A DNA stretch of 64,000 bases, taken from NCBI GenBank assembly GCA_963930775.1, contig OZ005698.1, forward strand, positions 2,486,501 through 2,550,500, written 5' to 3'. The position numbers were made by a program, and so were the translations under genes. Under the pieces are notes generated by a model. It was given only the letters and a program-made list of their open reading frames with translations. It was not told the origin of the DNA and made no database searches. This document shows, piece after piece, positions 46,228-57,985 of the stretch. Numbering within the stretch: position 1 is the stretch's first letter; each line of letters opens with the position of its first letter. Source of the DNA: Cliona cf. orientalis. Its lineage: Eukaryota > Porifera > Demospongiae > Clionaida > Clionaidae.

Positions 46228-49200
46228 TTAATATACGTGAATATCTGGCAGTCCATTTCTCCTTCTTGCTTCATTGATGGTCTTCCTCGCTTCATCGCGA
46301 CATGGCATGCCCAGTTTCTTCAGCCCTGAGTGCCTGGAAACAGTTTCAACTAAACATATCAGTCCATTCTCAGTTATTGCTCCATTGCCATGGATGAATA
46401 AGAAATCCAGTGTATTGTTAGTATGGAGTGCATCAGCCAGTGAAGCCACTCCAGTGTCAGTCATACCACAGTTATCGATTATGAGCTCTTTCAATGTTTT
46501 GTTTTGTTTGAGGGCATCAAATATAGACTGCAGTCCTTTGTCACCAATTTTTGGATTATTACTTAGCCGCAAACTACTCAGTACACCAGTACTATTGAGT
46601 ACCTTAGCGATGTGTGAGGCACCTTCTTCACTAATCTGATTGAATCTGATGTTTAGTGTCTCCAGCATATTGTTAGTATGGAGTGCATCAGCCAGTGAAG
46701 CCACTCCAGTATCAGTCATACCACAGTCAGCGACTCCGAGCTCTTTCAATATTTTGTTTTGTTTTAGAGCATCACATATATTCTGTAGTCCTTTGTCACC
46801 AATTGGATTACCATTTAGCCACAATAAACTCACTGTGCTAGTACTGTTCAGTAGCTCAGCTATGTGTGAGGCACCTTCTTCATCAATCTCATTCATCTCC
46901 AGCTGCAAATAAAGGTGGGTATTTACTGTGCTGTGAGGGTCTATACTCCTACAAATACTTTGCATCAGGCTCTTGGTGCCAGCATCTCCTAGGGAGCAGT
47001 TGAAGAGGTGCACTGTGAACTTCTTGGCATTACTAGTAGTAACAGAGACAGAAGAAAGAAAGTAGCCAATTGCAATGGAGTCCACCGGAGTTAGTGAGGT
47101 GTACCTAAGATTCAACTTATTTCCCAGTTGCTCTGTCACAAACTGGCAGAGAGATGGATCCTGAGCCTCATACAAGCAGTGAAGGAGAGAGACTAAGAGA
47201 GTTTTAGGTTGATCGTACTGAATACTTTTCTGTTTCTTAATGATCTTCCTAAGAAGGTCTCGCACACCTGCTGGGACAGGACACAACCAATGTGGTAATT
47301 TGCTGAGAAATGGTCTTGATGCGCGAAGCTTTGTGATGGGTGCATAAAATTGGAACACTGCAATAAATCTGGAGTCACTAAATAGCGAATCGAATGTCGA
47401 GATCTGCTTACTGGCTGGCATGCGAGAGATGTAAACTGCTGACAGCATCTCTTGTATGGACAAGTGAAGAAAGTTATAGTATACTGTTCTGCCATCAGAA
47501 AGTATGCTGGGTGTGGCTTGAAGTAGACCCACCTCACAAACCACCGCTGAGTCTTCGACAGCCTCTAAATCACTCTGAGAAAATGTGACTTTATTCTGGG
47601 ATATTCCTGTGAATGCTAACTCACAGAGCTGATGAAAAGGAGCTTGTAATTCTTGTGGTAATCCATCTAGTGATGACAATTGTGCTTGTTGTGTTTTTCC
47701 CAGTCGCTGGCACATGTAGTGAGAGAGACAATGCTGAATAAGAGAAGAAAAGATGCCATGAACAGTGTGAGGGAGGGAGCCATCACTCAGGTAAAGATGG
47801 GCTACAATGGAAGCATTCAGAGGAAGGTAGCAACTGCCCTCTACGGCTGGATTTTCTTTCAGTCTCTCCGTTAGAGTGTTTACAGCTTTGGTGTCTCCCT
47901 TTAGACACTCGATGAAGTATTGCCTCTGCTCCTCCCAAGTGAAACCCAGCACCTCAATTCGGGAAGAGACCATTCCACTGAGCTCACCTGATGAGACTGG
48001 ACGTGATGTGACAATCACTGAGCTATGAGTGATGGGAGAGTGAAGAGAAGGTGTGATCATATCTCTGAGAAGCGATTTTTCTCGAAGGTGTGATGGGAGC
48101 TCATCCCATCCATCCATTACCCACAGGATGCCCCTGCCGTCAGTGTCGGTAATTGCATTCGCTACTTGTTGAGCAGTTTCTTTGTCTCGACAAGGGATCA
48201 AGTCGGCTATACTCTGTGCACTTTGCACTTCTGGGTCTCGTAATTGGATAAGTATGACGATGGTGAACTCTTGAAACAGTTCACCTCTGCTCCATCTCTG
48301 ATAGATGTGTAGCTACTGTCAGTGTGCTCTTCCCGCTACCTGGAGCACCATCGATCAAAATCACTTTTCTCTCTCCTTCAATATTCTCAAACAGCTTTTC
48401 CAGTTCAATTGGTGATCTCTCCAACAGGATATCGTCCACTTCTCCCCTGATCTTGCCAGGTTCAATATCCTCTTTCTTGATGATGGCCAGGTTGAAGATT
48501 TTTTGCGTTGGTGAGGGAAGCCATTTGTTGGAGGCTGCAGCGATGTAGACTTGGGAGTGTCTCTCCTTTAGGTAGCCGCTGTACCAGACAAGCTTTTGAT
48601 GTTGAGTGGTGTGCTGTGTGTTTGGTTGAGGAGGTGTGGTGGGGGACACTAGTATGCTGCGCAGATTATCAATGACATCAGCTTTGTGAGTTTCATGGAG
48701 GGCAGTGATCAGCATCCTGGAACAATTAATAATATTATATTCATGGCTTATGAATTAACTAATGGTTAGCTATTAAAACATAGTCTCGTGCCCAGCCCCT
48801 CCTACGCAAAAAGGGGAGGAGGGGCACGAGACTAATTAAAACACTTCAGTTATTCATCAGCAGTCACGCATAAAAATATCTGATTGTCATGTGATGTGTG
48901 ATTCGGCACTGTGAATATTACATAATTCTTATTGGGTATTGTGATCCCAAGTAATCAAAATACTGGTAATAGTCTATTAGTGGTAGTAAAATGTCAGTGG
49001 CATGCATAAATTGCACTATGCTGATGACTTTGTTGGGCACATGCATTCTGTTTCTCAGTTTCATTCTTTGTACAAAATCAAAATTAATGAATCATTACTA
49101 ATAGTTTGACCAGTACTGATCTGTATGTGGCCTGTAATGATAATATTTACCATCTCCTCAACTTTTGTTTTACTCTAGATCTAGAGCTAGGTCCATTTTA

Positions 49201-49516
49201 CTTGCAATATTGATCCACCCATTTACCTGTAAGTTGCTTTTGATTGGTTCTTTTGTTGCCAAGTTTTGAACATTTCCAGTCGCTGGACGGCTGGCTTCCT
49301 CGGCCAGGTAGTTTGAACGTCGTCTACCTCGACAGTCGACAGCTTTAGATCGGTGGCCAGCATCACCATACTCTCTGTGTCAATCATGTGAACTAGTTTG
49401 CCAAGGTGAGACTCGGTACATGGTCGATCAAGGAGATGAGCAGGGAACTTGGACAGCTGCTCCTCAAGGCTAAGCCAACAACTCCGAACAACACCAGAAA
49501 CGCCGCCTTCAGCCAT
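46228..49516 (-). CDS. Death-NACHT-LRR receptor (NLR), one frameshift
   Basis: Intracellular pattern-recognition receptor of the NLR type; this domain order is common in sponge NLRs. Exon 1, 49516-49227 (ATG at 49516), encodes a Death domain: LGKLVHMIDTESMVMLATDL, TWPRKPAVQRLEMFKTWQQK, whose last helix continues in exon 2 (MLITALHETHKADVIDNLRS). Exon 2, 48716-46228: NACHT ATPase with Walker A GAPGSGKST, Walker B ILWVMDGWDELP, helical region, then ribonuclease-inhibitor-like leucine-rich repeats (about six), e.g. LKELGVADCGMTDTGVASLA. The sum of exons is 2,779 nt, one base over a multiple of three. The frame jumps between STLTVAT and YQRWSRGELFQEF near 48301-48312, shortly after Walker A. With that base excess the protein would stop early; the rest is open over 660 codons, so a recent mutation or sequencing error is likely. 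About 926 residues otherwise. Confidence 0.88.
48780..48833. repeat. Small hairpin in NLR intron
   Basis: agtctcgtgcccagcccctc and the complement gaggaggggcacgagact around a cgcaaaaagg loop. In the intron between the Death and NACHT exons. Confidence 0.75.
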
Positions 49517-49544
49517 TGCTAGGATTTATGTGAGTGATCTGTAG

Positions 49545-49650
49545 ATACGCAGCATACGCCCCTTCTCTAGCGAGATACGCCCCCTGTTCAAAAAATCCAT
49601 CACAAACGCACGTGCACCCACCAACGAGATACGCCCCCTTTTTCACAAAA
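49545..49650. repeat. 'gatacgccccc' short repeats upstream of NLR
   Basis: Four spaced copies of atacgcccc within 90 bp, starting 30 bp upstream of the NLR ATG. The same string appears next to the CCGTA end at 27717. Probably a mobile-element fragment that now lies in the NLR 5' region. Confidence 0.5.
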
Positions 49651-49689
49651 TTGCCATGTCAGCAAATAAAAAAGGCACTGATTGACACT

Positions 49690-50110
49690 TGATGCTGTGA
49701 ATTACTCGCTTAGATAGAAAAATCTCTTTTTCTCTGAGCATCCAACCTTCTGTTTCAGACGGGTTGATATGTAGCCAATATGGCATGGACCATTTTTGTG
49801 ATAGAGTTCTCCATAATGTGATTTCAAATGCTAACATATCCTGCAGTATAAGCGCCTTGGTGTCTATTGTACTGGTGATGGTCGAACTGTTGCTGACTAT
49901 CTTTTGAGCTCTAGTTAATAACTGTAATTCCTATTCTTTATAATAACTATTTCTTGTACACATTGAATGGTGTGTTCATCGAAATTATTATTATAAATTT
50001 TTGATACCGGTAATTATTCAAAAATGTAAGTGCCCCTTTCTTTCTACTATGGACCACTCTCTGTAGTGCCAGCATATACGTATTAAGAGGCAGCTGTGAC
50101 AGCCTAGTTA
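49690..50110. repeat. Direct repeat right of NLR gene
   Basis: Partner of 44625-44915, interrupted by extra AT-rich sequence at 49830-50020. Confidence 0.7.
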
Positions 50111-50895
50111 ATTAGATCGGATACGATAAAGTTATGGCCCTTTTGAAGTTTCCCCACGCGCACATAGATTTGACGACCTTCACCCAATTTGGCCAAAATT
50201 AGAGTATGATCAGGGGCAGCCTGCTTGCATTGCGTGGCTCTACAAAGCATCCAGCTCAACTATGTCGTGGTTTCCGGAAATTTTTTTTTTTTTTCTGGTT
50301 AGTGTGTGGTCTCCTTTAAAAAAAAGTGAATATGAAGCTATTAAGCTGGGACTTGTTTTGAATAACATTTCAGGAAGGAGAGGAAGATGTTTGAGACATA
50401 CTAGCAGCAGGCCAGGACTGCCAGGGACAGAAAGGATAAGGAGGACATCACAGCACTCAGGAATCAAGTAGGTTGAATTTGTTTTTAAACTGCAGTATCA
50501 TATTGTTCTCTAATGAAAACTTGACCTCGTCGTCCTCAGTATAATATAGCTGGCATCAAAGTGGTATGTATGGTAAAGGTCGTCATTATGGTGGGTTCAC
50601 AGTCTACATCGCGTATCAATGCCGGCGCCTCAGTCGTAGACTCAAATCATCAGGAGTCTGGGAATGGTTCTTGACCTCAATAGTGATAAGCTTTGAAGCT
50701 TAAATCACAGAGAAGAACTCAACAGCCCAGCATAGCTTTAGACCAGTCCGGTGGCACAATGCTCGTGGTGTGTGCTATAAAAAATATATAGTGCAGGGCT
50801 ATCTATATATATCCACGGGATTATGTTAGCCGAAAGAATCCGTGAATTTCGGCCATTGCTGCACGTCACAGGGGCATAACCAGGATTCTGAGCAT

Positions 50896-50896
<1 letters not shown>

Positions 50897-50928
<32 letters not shown>
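50897..50928. repeat. poly(G) run
   Basis: More than 30 G in a row in the intron of copy D, in a 'gggcataaccaggattctgagcat' context. Confidence 0.95.
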
Positions 50929-51560
50929 CTTGACAGTACAATGCAGTATTCATAGAGTACTTACTGCAAGGAAGCTAATGTTAACCCACTATGGCTGATG
51001 ACAAAGGGGGGCTCAAGCCCCCAATTGCAAAGCCCCCCCCTCCTCTGCCTACACCACCGGCGTCAGAGAAGGCAACACACTCCTTGTGTAAGGTATTTGC
51101 TGGATGCACGCAGAAGATACTCTACATACCATACTTAATCTAATACAACGCATGGAAAAAAAAATAATTTCAATTTTGAAAAACGCGCGTTTTTTTGGTA
51201 AAGGTCGTCAGTCGCTCGATATATAAATGTTGCGAGAATTTGTAAAAATTAATGCTAATTTATTACATTAAATTGGATCTGCATCATCATCATGCGTTGT
51301 ATTCGATTAACTATGGGTATACACCGAATTTCAAGTCTCAGAAGGCTCCATCGAGGCGATGAATTTACCTCATAGATCATCATAATTAGCTACCTAATAA
51401 CTGCAAAAAGTAAATTGCTACTGAGGACATAATTATCTTGATACCTGTTACCGAATGCAAAATACATGTATATAGTTTATTAGGAAACTTTCACTAGTTA
51501 CTAAATATTAACTACTATACATAATTATTATACGTATACAATGTACATGTATGTGCATAA

Positions 51561-51951
51561 TACCGTAGAAAGTGGTTGTTAAGCGCTGCTCGCTGTTAAG
51601 CGCATACTTTTTGTTAAGCGCATAGTTTTGTGCGAGCTTTACCACTCTTTGTTAGGCGCATATGCCCAGCAAACCACCTGAACGACGAGCGATCGGTTAC
51701 ACGATCCCAGAAAGAAGGCTAGAAGTAGGCTGAGAAGAAAATGTCGAGAAATACGCTCTCTGGTCACTTCTTGGCCATCGCTGTAGGCCTTTCTGCCCTC
51801 GACACGTTCTTTACGCACGCCCCACCTACCGTATTTTAGCACTTTTAATTAAGCGCATGCTTCCTGTTAAGTGCATACTTTTTGTTAAGCGCATATTTTC
51901 TTGCTGCCGCGTGTTATAAGCGCATGCGCTTAACAACCAATTTCTATGGTA
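51561..51951. mobile_element. TA-CCGTA MITE with 'gttaagcgca' arms, copy D
   Basis: Ends taccgtagaaagtggttgtt and aacaaccaatttctatggta. Inside, several gttaagcgcat motifs. The empty site in copy C (34762-34775) is cataa|ta|attttgatatta, giving a TA target. It sits at the same TA as the different element at 11337 in copy A. Confidence 0.8.
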
Positions 51952-52604
51952 ATTTGATATTAAAATACTATCCATATATGTGTATTGTGTACATTCAACT
52001 TCAGTCAGGAGTTGCAAGAGGATGTCAGTCAGCGTGAGTCTTGCTGGGGGTCGGCCCAGTCCAGGCTGAGGCTGAGGATACAGAGCCTGGAGAAGGAGAA
52101 CCAGGAGCTGCGCTCTGACCCCAAGATGATGGAACAGATAAGACTATAGCTGTGGCAAAAACAGGTAAGGGTGTGGTGGTGGGGGGCACTTGATATCCAC
52201 AGAGTTCACCCCTTTTCCAAAAAAAGTGGACACTGAGACAAAGCCACACCCCCAAATTGGATGCAATGAAAACCACGCCCCTCTTCTTTCACACGCGCGT
52301 GCAAATCATATATGCATAGCAGATAGTGTTAAACACGAGCTAACTACGACTGAACTACGAAGCTGCGTTGTGGAGGCGATGATCCGTGGCTACCACAAGT
52401 ATCAAAGCATTTGGGAGGCTGAAGTTGGAGAAAATCTGACGTGTATCCGAGAACCCGGCAACGTCCGTGACCCCTACGTTTCTTGTTCAAGGTGCTAGTT
52501 AGATAGAGAAGCAAAACGTGTCACGAGACGGCATTTACTTGCACATGACGTTACTGACGTAAACAGCACTAGTGCTGACCTGCTATGTGTCGTAAGTTTA
52601 ATTT

Positions 52605-52690
52605 TGAGGTATAACATTTCGCGGATTCACCCTGATCCATGAAAACAGCGAAAATTAATACCCTCGAAAATTTCCCGCTATACGGTATGA
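52605..52690. repeat. Inverted-repeat relic 'cccgctatacggta'
   Basis: Left ggtataacatttcgcggatt, right aaatttcccgctatacggta. Similar 'ttcccgctata' ends are at 3916-3932, 10155 and 24160. Non-coding. Confidence 0.45.
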
Positions 52691-54834
52691 TGGGAAAGTT
52701 TGTGGGGTAATTTTCGCACTAACCACAGACCTTAAATATTTTGTTGAAAATTCTTGCATACACATGCACATGTACATGCATTATCTCTATAATTTCTCCT
52801 TGTAAATTTGTAAGTAATTGCAATTCTGTGTACCTGATGATCAGATGGAGCAGGAGCTGGAGCATGCTAAGAGGAGGAGGAAGGAGCGTCGTAGTGTTAC
52901 CTCAGAGGTGGAGGTGGGACAGGGACAGGTTGTTGTTGAATATTAACCTCTGAAAAATTTGGCGAAGATAAAGCAATATTATTATTTTCATGCCGAATTT
53001 TTAGAAGAAATACGGTACGTACAGTTGATGGATGAAGCAGAAGGAGAGTGCCAAGTGGTGAGCTGAAAGACCACTTCCCCTCTGACGGCAGTGAACAGAG
53101 TCACAATTCACCACCAGTGGAGTGGAGGAGGAAATCCATATTAGGAAGAAGGTGATGGGAACCAGCATCATCAATTACTCTAGGAAGAAACCAGCGGGAA
53201 AGCGTGTCTGCTTCTCCACGAGCCCCAGGAGAAAACCTAAACCTCTCTCCTTATCTCTCTCTAAGAGATTGTCACAAAGTGCTAAACAGCAGAAAACCAG
53301 CCCAAAGAAGAAACCTACTGCTCCCCTATCACCCTTGAAGAGTGAAGGAGAAAGTGGGAGGACTGGGAGGACTGTGAAAGAGGGCAAGGAGCTATAGTGA
53401 TGGAACAGTAAGATTCAATCTAGTCGTTCTGTACGTACATAATTATATGCATCAGTGTTCTCCCCAGGCCCTTTCAGCATAGCACTCTGCCTTCCTATAG
53501 CCATGTTTCTTGGATGTGGTAACCAAAATGATGGATGTGATCACAAACCCACCACAAGCCATATACCCATCCGCTAAAGGTTACATATTTCCAGGGGGAA
53601 CCCTGTGATGGTCCTACGTGTACATGTGCCTTTTGATATTGTAAGCATGCTAACCATGCACTAAGATGGCTTCCCTTAAAATTGGATTGGTAAATATTAA
53701 AAATATTTTGAGAGCTATGTACATGTAAAAGGTAACACTTGTCATTCCCTTTAATCTGTCGCCCAAATGGCTGCAAATGCAAGCATCAAAGCAGTGACGC
53801 TGCACCTGTGTGTAACAGAAGCTACAAAAGTTCATGTACAGATACGATTAGATTAGTCAGATGGAATGTGTATGCCCCCAGGTATGTGCTTTGTGGTCCT
53901 TTGACTATACTTCCAAGATCCTTGTGTAATATTAGCATATTATTATGCTCAAGATGGCATAGCAAGGAAACTCAGTGTACCTGTATAATAGGTATAGAAA
54001 TTATAGGAGGTACATGTAGTGTTACTACTGATTTTACGGAGTACCATAATACTAGTGGGAAACTTTAGTATGGCCTATGATAGCTCATTTTAGGGATCCA
54101 GTCATGTTGTGACAATCTGTATCTGGTATTGTCAATATCCAGAGGTCAACATGATATGAGTACACACACTGTCAGGTGGGGATGAGTAATAGACGATTTT
54201 CTTTGTGTATGATAGATGTTACCAAATCATACTGGACATAATTATTATCCATCCTCTTTATTATGATATCGTATCGATTTCAGGTATACTTCTATGCTGA
54301 ATCCAAGACCACCCATACCACCCATGCTGATGGATTGGAAGTTCTTAACTTTCCAAAGCAAGTTGTACTTGTGTACATATTGAAAATAATGGGGGTGTGC
54401 CACATTATTGTGCATGTGACAATGACACAATAGACTCGTTTTCAGGATTGATTTTGATATGAATGATTGATAAATAAGCAGCAGAATCAAGCCAAGGAGT
54501 TTTCTGCCATGTTTTTGCCTTGAACCAACGATCAAGCATGGCTTGCGATCATGACCACACCCATTTAATTATATTCACGCATGAATGCGGCTACTATTTC
54601 TTTTGCAGAGCTCCATGTGCGGCTACTATTCAAGGGTGGCTACTAATGGATGCAGCTTTTATTCAAACAAATACCGTGTGTACGTACGTGTATGCCGAAT
54701 GGTATGAGGGAGGGAGTGTACATACATGTAGTATGATACATGTACACATTATGCATGTATACCTACGTGTTGGTGTACGCAGATAATGCATTATGCAAAA
54801 GTTTTGAGATGTAGCTCAAATTAGTCTTGAAAGT

Positions 54835-55115
54835 AGGATATTGCTTTATTGGCCATCTGTTGCACCCGAATCAGTTATTTTGCATGTATCACAGTAGGTT
54901 ATTGCTTTATTGGCCACCTGTTACACCAGATTCAGTATCTTGCATCAAAGTAGGATATTGCTTTATTGGCCACCTGATGCACCCGAATCAGTTATTTTGC
55001 ATGCATCACACAGTAGGATATTGCTTTATTGGCCACCTGTTGCACAGGGATCAGTTATATATCTTGCATGCAACATTGCTTTCTTGGCCACCTGTTGCAC
55101 CCGATTCAGTTGTCT
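54835..55115. repeat. ~60-bp tandem repeat, five units
   Basis: Units carry ttgctttattggccacctgt, tgcacccgaatcagttattt and tgcatcacagtagga. Copy A has one unit at the matching place (15766-15810), so it expanded in D only. The frames reading GYCFIGHLLHPNQLF are repeat translations. Confidence 0.9.
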
Positions 55116-56164
55116 TGCATCACATGCATACATAGCCAGAGCTGCTTAGTTACAGCTCTGAGGTATGAAAGGGCAGAGCTAATAGTGCACCAAGGAGGGG
55201 GCATGGATTATGTAGGTCATGTGCATCCTATTTGAGTGTGTGACCTAAGTTGGGCAATTTTTGTCAAGATTTGAGCTGTTTTACTATTAATTTATTAATC
55301 ACTTGGTCTACCGTATATGCGGAAATTTTTGTGAGGAGAAAGTTTCAGTAATCTTGCCACCTGCTCTCATTGGTGAAAATTTTATCATGCTAATTTTTTT
55401 TGTTTTGTGTTAAGAAGATATGGCGACCTTTACCATATTGATGAAAAGTTTTCCACAAACTTTTTCTGTAGCTGGGCTTGGTGAAATTCTTATCCATTTT
55501 CATAATAATAATATACATGCACGGTACATGAAAATCTCCATTGTTGCATATACCACCTGTCAGTAGCTTCAGGTCAATGGAAATGATTTGGCCTCGGGAT
55601 AACATACAATACAATAGATCTTTAGATAGAGTATTAGAATACTGTATAACTGTAAATTTTTTGAGGGGTCCAATTAGCATGGTTTTATGGATAAAGTCTT
55701 CCGCGAAAAATTGGACCCCATGAAAATTTTCCACTGTTCAGTAGATTTCACTTTGATGTAGCTACCATCCCTGCAGTGTTGAGAGTATCCTGATGGGACG
55801 GTGAAGACTGTGTACCCTGATGGTCGACAGGAGACTCGCTACACCTCAGGGAGAGTGAGAGTTAAGGACAAGGAAGGAAAGACACTGTTTGATAAGTTAC
55901 CGGATGCTTAATACCACTAATAGTATGTAATATGTAAAATCATATTTTTTTAGAAAATAGTCACCTTTTTCATTTATGATCCATGTTACTATAACAGTTG
56001 TACTGTTACAGTAGGACTGGTTTCAATTGTGTGATTGAAATTTACATGTACATTTAATATACTAGGTAAATTAATTGCAAATTTTCGTCTGAGATTGTAT
56101 AGTAAGACAAACATCTTTCTAATTCCAACCAGACAAACTGCTGACAGCTACAGTAATGTTACTG

Positions 56165-56265
56165 TAATATCACAGGGGCATATGAATTGAACGTCATAGT
56201 CCCTGCAGGGAGCTCGAGAATTATTGTCATTATTCCAGCATACTCCACCATCACCAGAATTACCT
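56165..56265 (-). pseudogene. Small WxxW gene fragment
   Basis: Minus-strand piece matching the end of WxxW exon 2 (ggggcatatgaattgaacgt, catagtccctgcagg). No intact frame. Lies between copy D and the intact WxxW gene. Confidence 0.55.
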
Positions 56266-56866
56266 TAATTAACTCATAAAACAGTTATTTTTCGTGCATG
56301 TGCTATAAAATAACTTGCAGCTTTTGTGGCTTCATACTAGCTATTCAAAATTAATTTTTGGGCTATAAAAGTATTTTGAATGTTATTCATGGGCTTTGAC
56401 TGATAGACTACACGCAAACTACAGTGTATAGCTTCATGTAAACATTCAGATTTCGTCTGTGGTTGCATGTATAGCAAGATAAACATCAGATTTATAATTT
56501 CAACCAGACAAACTGGGAAGATGAGAACTACGGTATATACCTAGTGCTGCAACTGACTTGTCATGATCTAGTTGGAGTGAGGTGCAGAGACAAGAACACT
56601 GGACTGAACTATCAGAGTGTGCATGGGGCAGAATATGTTCAGTTAAATTTGTATACACATACATGAGTCATGCATGTAGCGATGAGCACTCCAGTACATT
56701 CATTAATTCTGTAGTCATACAAGTCATCTATAGAATTATATAGCTATAATATTCAGCAAAAGAATACTGTAATAATGTTATTGTTTAAGCTAGCTATGTA
56801 CAAAATGTCAGAGAAAGTTACACTACTTGTAGTCCTGTTCTGCAGCTGGTGCCGATATCCTCAGCG

Positions 56867-57669
56867 TTAAGTTGACCCGCATGGCCCTGGGCATATGAAC
56901 TGGACTTCATAGTCTCTGCAGGTGTCTGGGGTGTTTTCATGGTTCCAACATAATCCTCCAGTCTGCACATTGCAGGTCATCGTCTGTCCGACGTCCTGAT
57001 AATCCTGTCCTGTGCTTCTCTCTCGGCACTTTATACCAATTGGATTGGGGCATATCTGGGAAGGACTGAAGTCACGAATTGTTTCACAGTCACAGTATCC
57101 ACCTGGGTTGTCTCTGTCAAGCCACTTAGTTTTACAGTAGCTAGTGCAGCTAATGCCATTGGTGTCTTGAATGGTGCCAGCAGGACAGAGGAACCGAACT
57201 CGATAGTCCTGACAATATCCATCACTTTGTTTAGCATTCTGGCAAACAAAACCGTCATGAGCCAAACAAGTCACAGTCTCTCCTACATGTACAATGATTA
57301 AAATAATTAGTTATTATAATAGAGAATACATAATTATTTGGAAGTATGCATGATAGTAATAGCTATAACTCTAGAGCATAGCTACTGGTACATAATTTGC
57401 AATTTTTTCTCTTAGACTAATGCAGTGTTTGTACCTGTACTTTGATATGGTTGACCAGATGTAGTTTGACACTCGATTCCGACTGGCCTCGGGCAGACCT
57501 GGGCTAGAGGAATATCACGTAGCACTTCCCAGTCACCAGTTCCTGAGGGATTATCTCGATCCATCCACGGAGTCCAGCAGTAAGAGTTACTGGTAGTGTC
57601 AGTGCATGCGGTATAGGCCACTTCTATCAGAGCGCAAAGACTGAGCAAAAGATGTGTGGAAGTACTCAT
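56867..57669 (-). CDS. Secreted protein with two WxxW domains, intact
   Basis: The cleanest member of the family: exons 57669-57435 and 57282-56867, 216 aa. Signal peptide MSTSTHLLLSLCALIEVAYT; domain 1 CWTPWMDRDNPSGTGDWEVL, CPRPVGIECQTTSGQPYQST, then across the intron VTCLAHDGFVCQNAKQSDGY and CQDYRVRFLC; domain 2 TKWLDRDNPGGYCDCETI, CPNPIGIKCRERSTGQDYQD, TCNVQTGGLCWNHENTPDTC, YEVQFICPGPCGST then stop. Cysteine order matches the WxxW module (Mucin2_WxxW) known from gel-forming mucins and CILP. TATA at 57798-57791, about 120 bp upstream. The intron is only 152 bp, unlike the element-filled introns of the sister genes. Likely an extracellular matrix or mucus component; the exact role is unknown. 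The upstream poly Cys-Val start of the frame is the CA repeat and is not coding. Confidence 0.85.
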
Positions 57670-57790
57670 TTTTGAGTCTGTTGTGTAACTCTGAATCGGA
57701 TAATTATAATAATATTTCTGAATCAGCTGGTTGAGAGATCCTAGAATTTTTTTATGTGAGCTGCTGTGGGTAGCTAAGTTCTGTTGATCC

Positions 57791-57798
57791 TTTTTATA
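57791..57798 (-). promoter_or_regulatory. TATA box of WxxW gene
   Basis: TATAAAAA on the minus strand, about 120 bp before the ATG at 57669. Confidence 0.55.
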
Positions 57799-57829
57799 CC
57801 ACTCAATCGTTAAGCCACAGCAGTCCAAA

Positions 57830-57832
<3 letters not shown>

Positions 57833-57868
<36 letters not shown>
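57833..57868. repeat. (CA)n microsatellite
   Basis: About 18 CA units just upstream of the WxxW TATA box. A shorter CA run is at the corresponding place beside the exon 1 remnant (37287-37308). Confidence 0.95.
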
Positions 57869-57872
<4 letters not shown>

Positions 57873-57985
57873 CAATAACATAATGTAGCTAATGTCGTCA
57901 TCATGGTTATAAAATTTTAATAGTGATTAAAAGGGGTCACTCAGTGAAAGTGCCTATAATATATAATTACTCTCAAATTAACACT

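Larger units (their letters stand above)
50374..55911 (+). pseudogene. CENPJ decayed copy D (exons 8-11, 13, 15)
   Basis: Pieces in order: exon 8 50374-50467 (stop after FETY), exon 9 52005-52164 (stop near its end), exon 10 52845-~52929 (truncated), exon 11 53025-53407, exon 13 54284-54357 ([19 protein letters not shown] donor kept), exon 15 55777-55911 (starts with CGA changed to TGA, otherwise RREYPDG-type repeat through the same final stop). Exons 12 and 14 were not found. The introns align with those of copy A, including the 14.0-kb repeat and the inverted repeat before the last exon. Clearly non-coding for CPAP now. It is the only duplicate that reaches the real 3' end, and it is followed by a WxxW gene just as A is followed by a WxxW remnant. 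Confidence 0.88.

Noticed and set aside
54827-55235. Repeat peptide GYCFIGHLLHP
   Set aside because: Translation of a 60-bp tandem repeat in an intron of a CENPJ pseudogene.
57700-57867. Upstream part of the open frame before the WxxW start
   Set aside because: It contains the CA repeat and the TATA box; the signal peptide begins at 57669.
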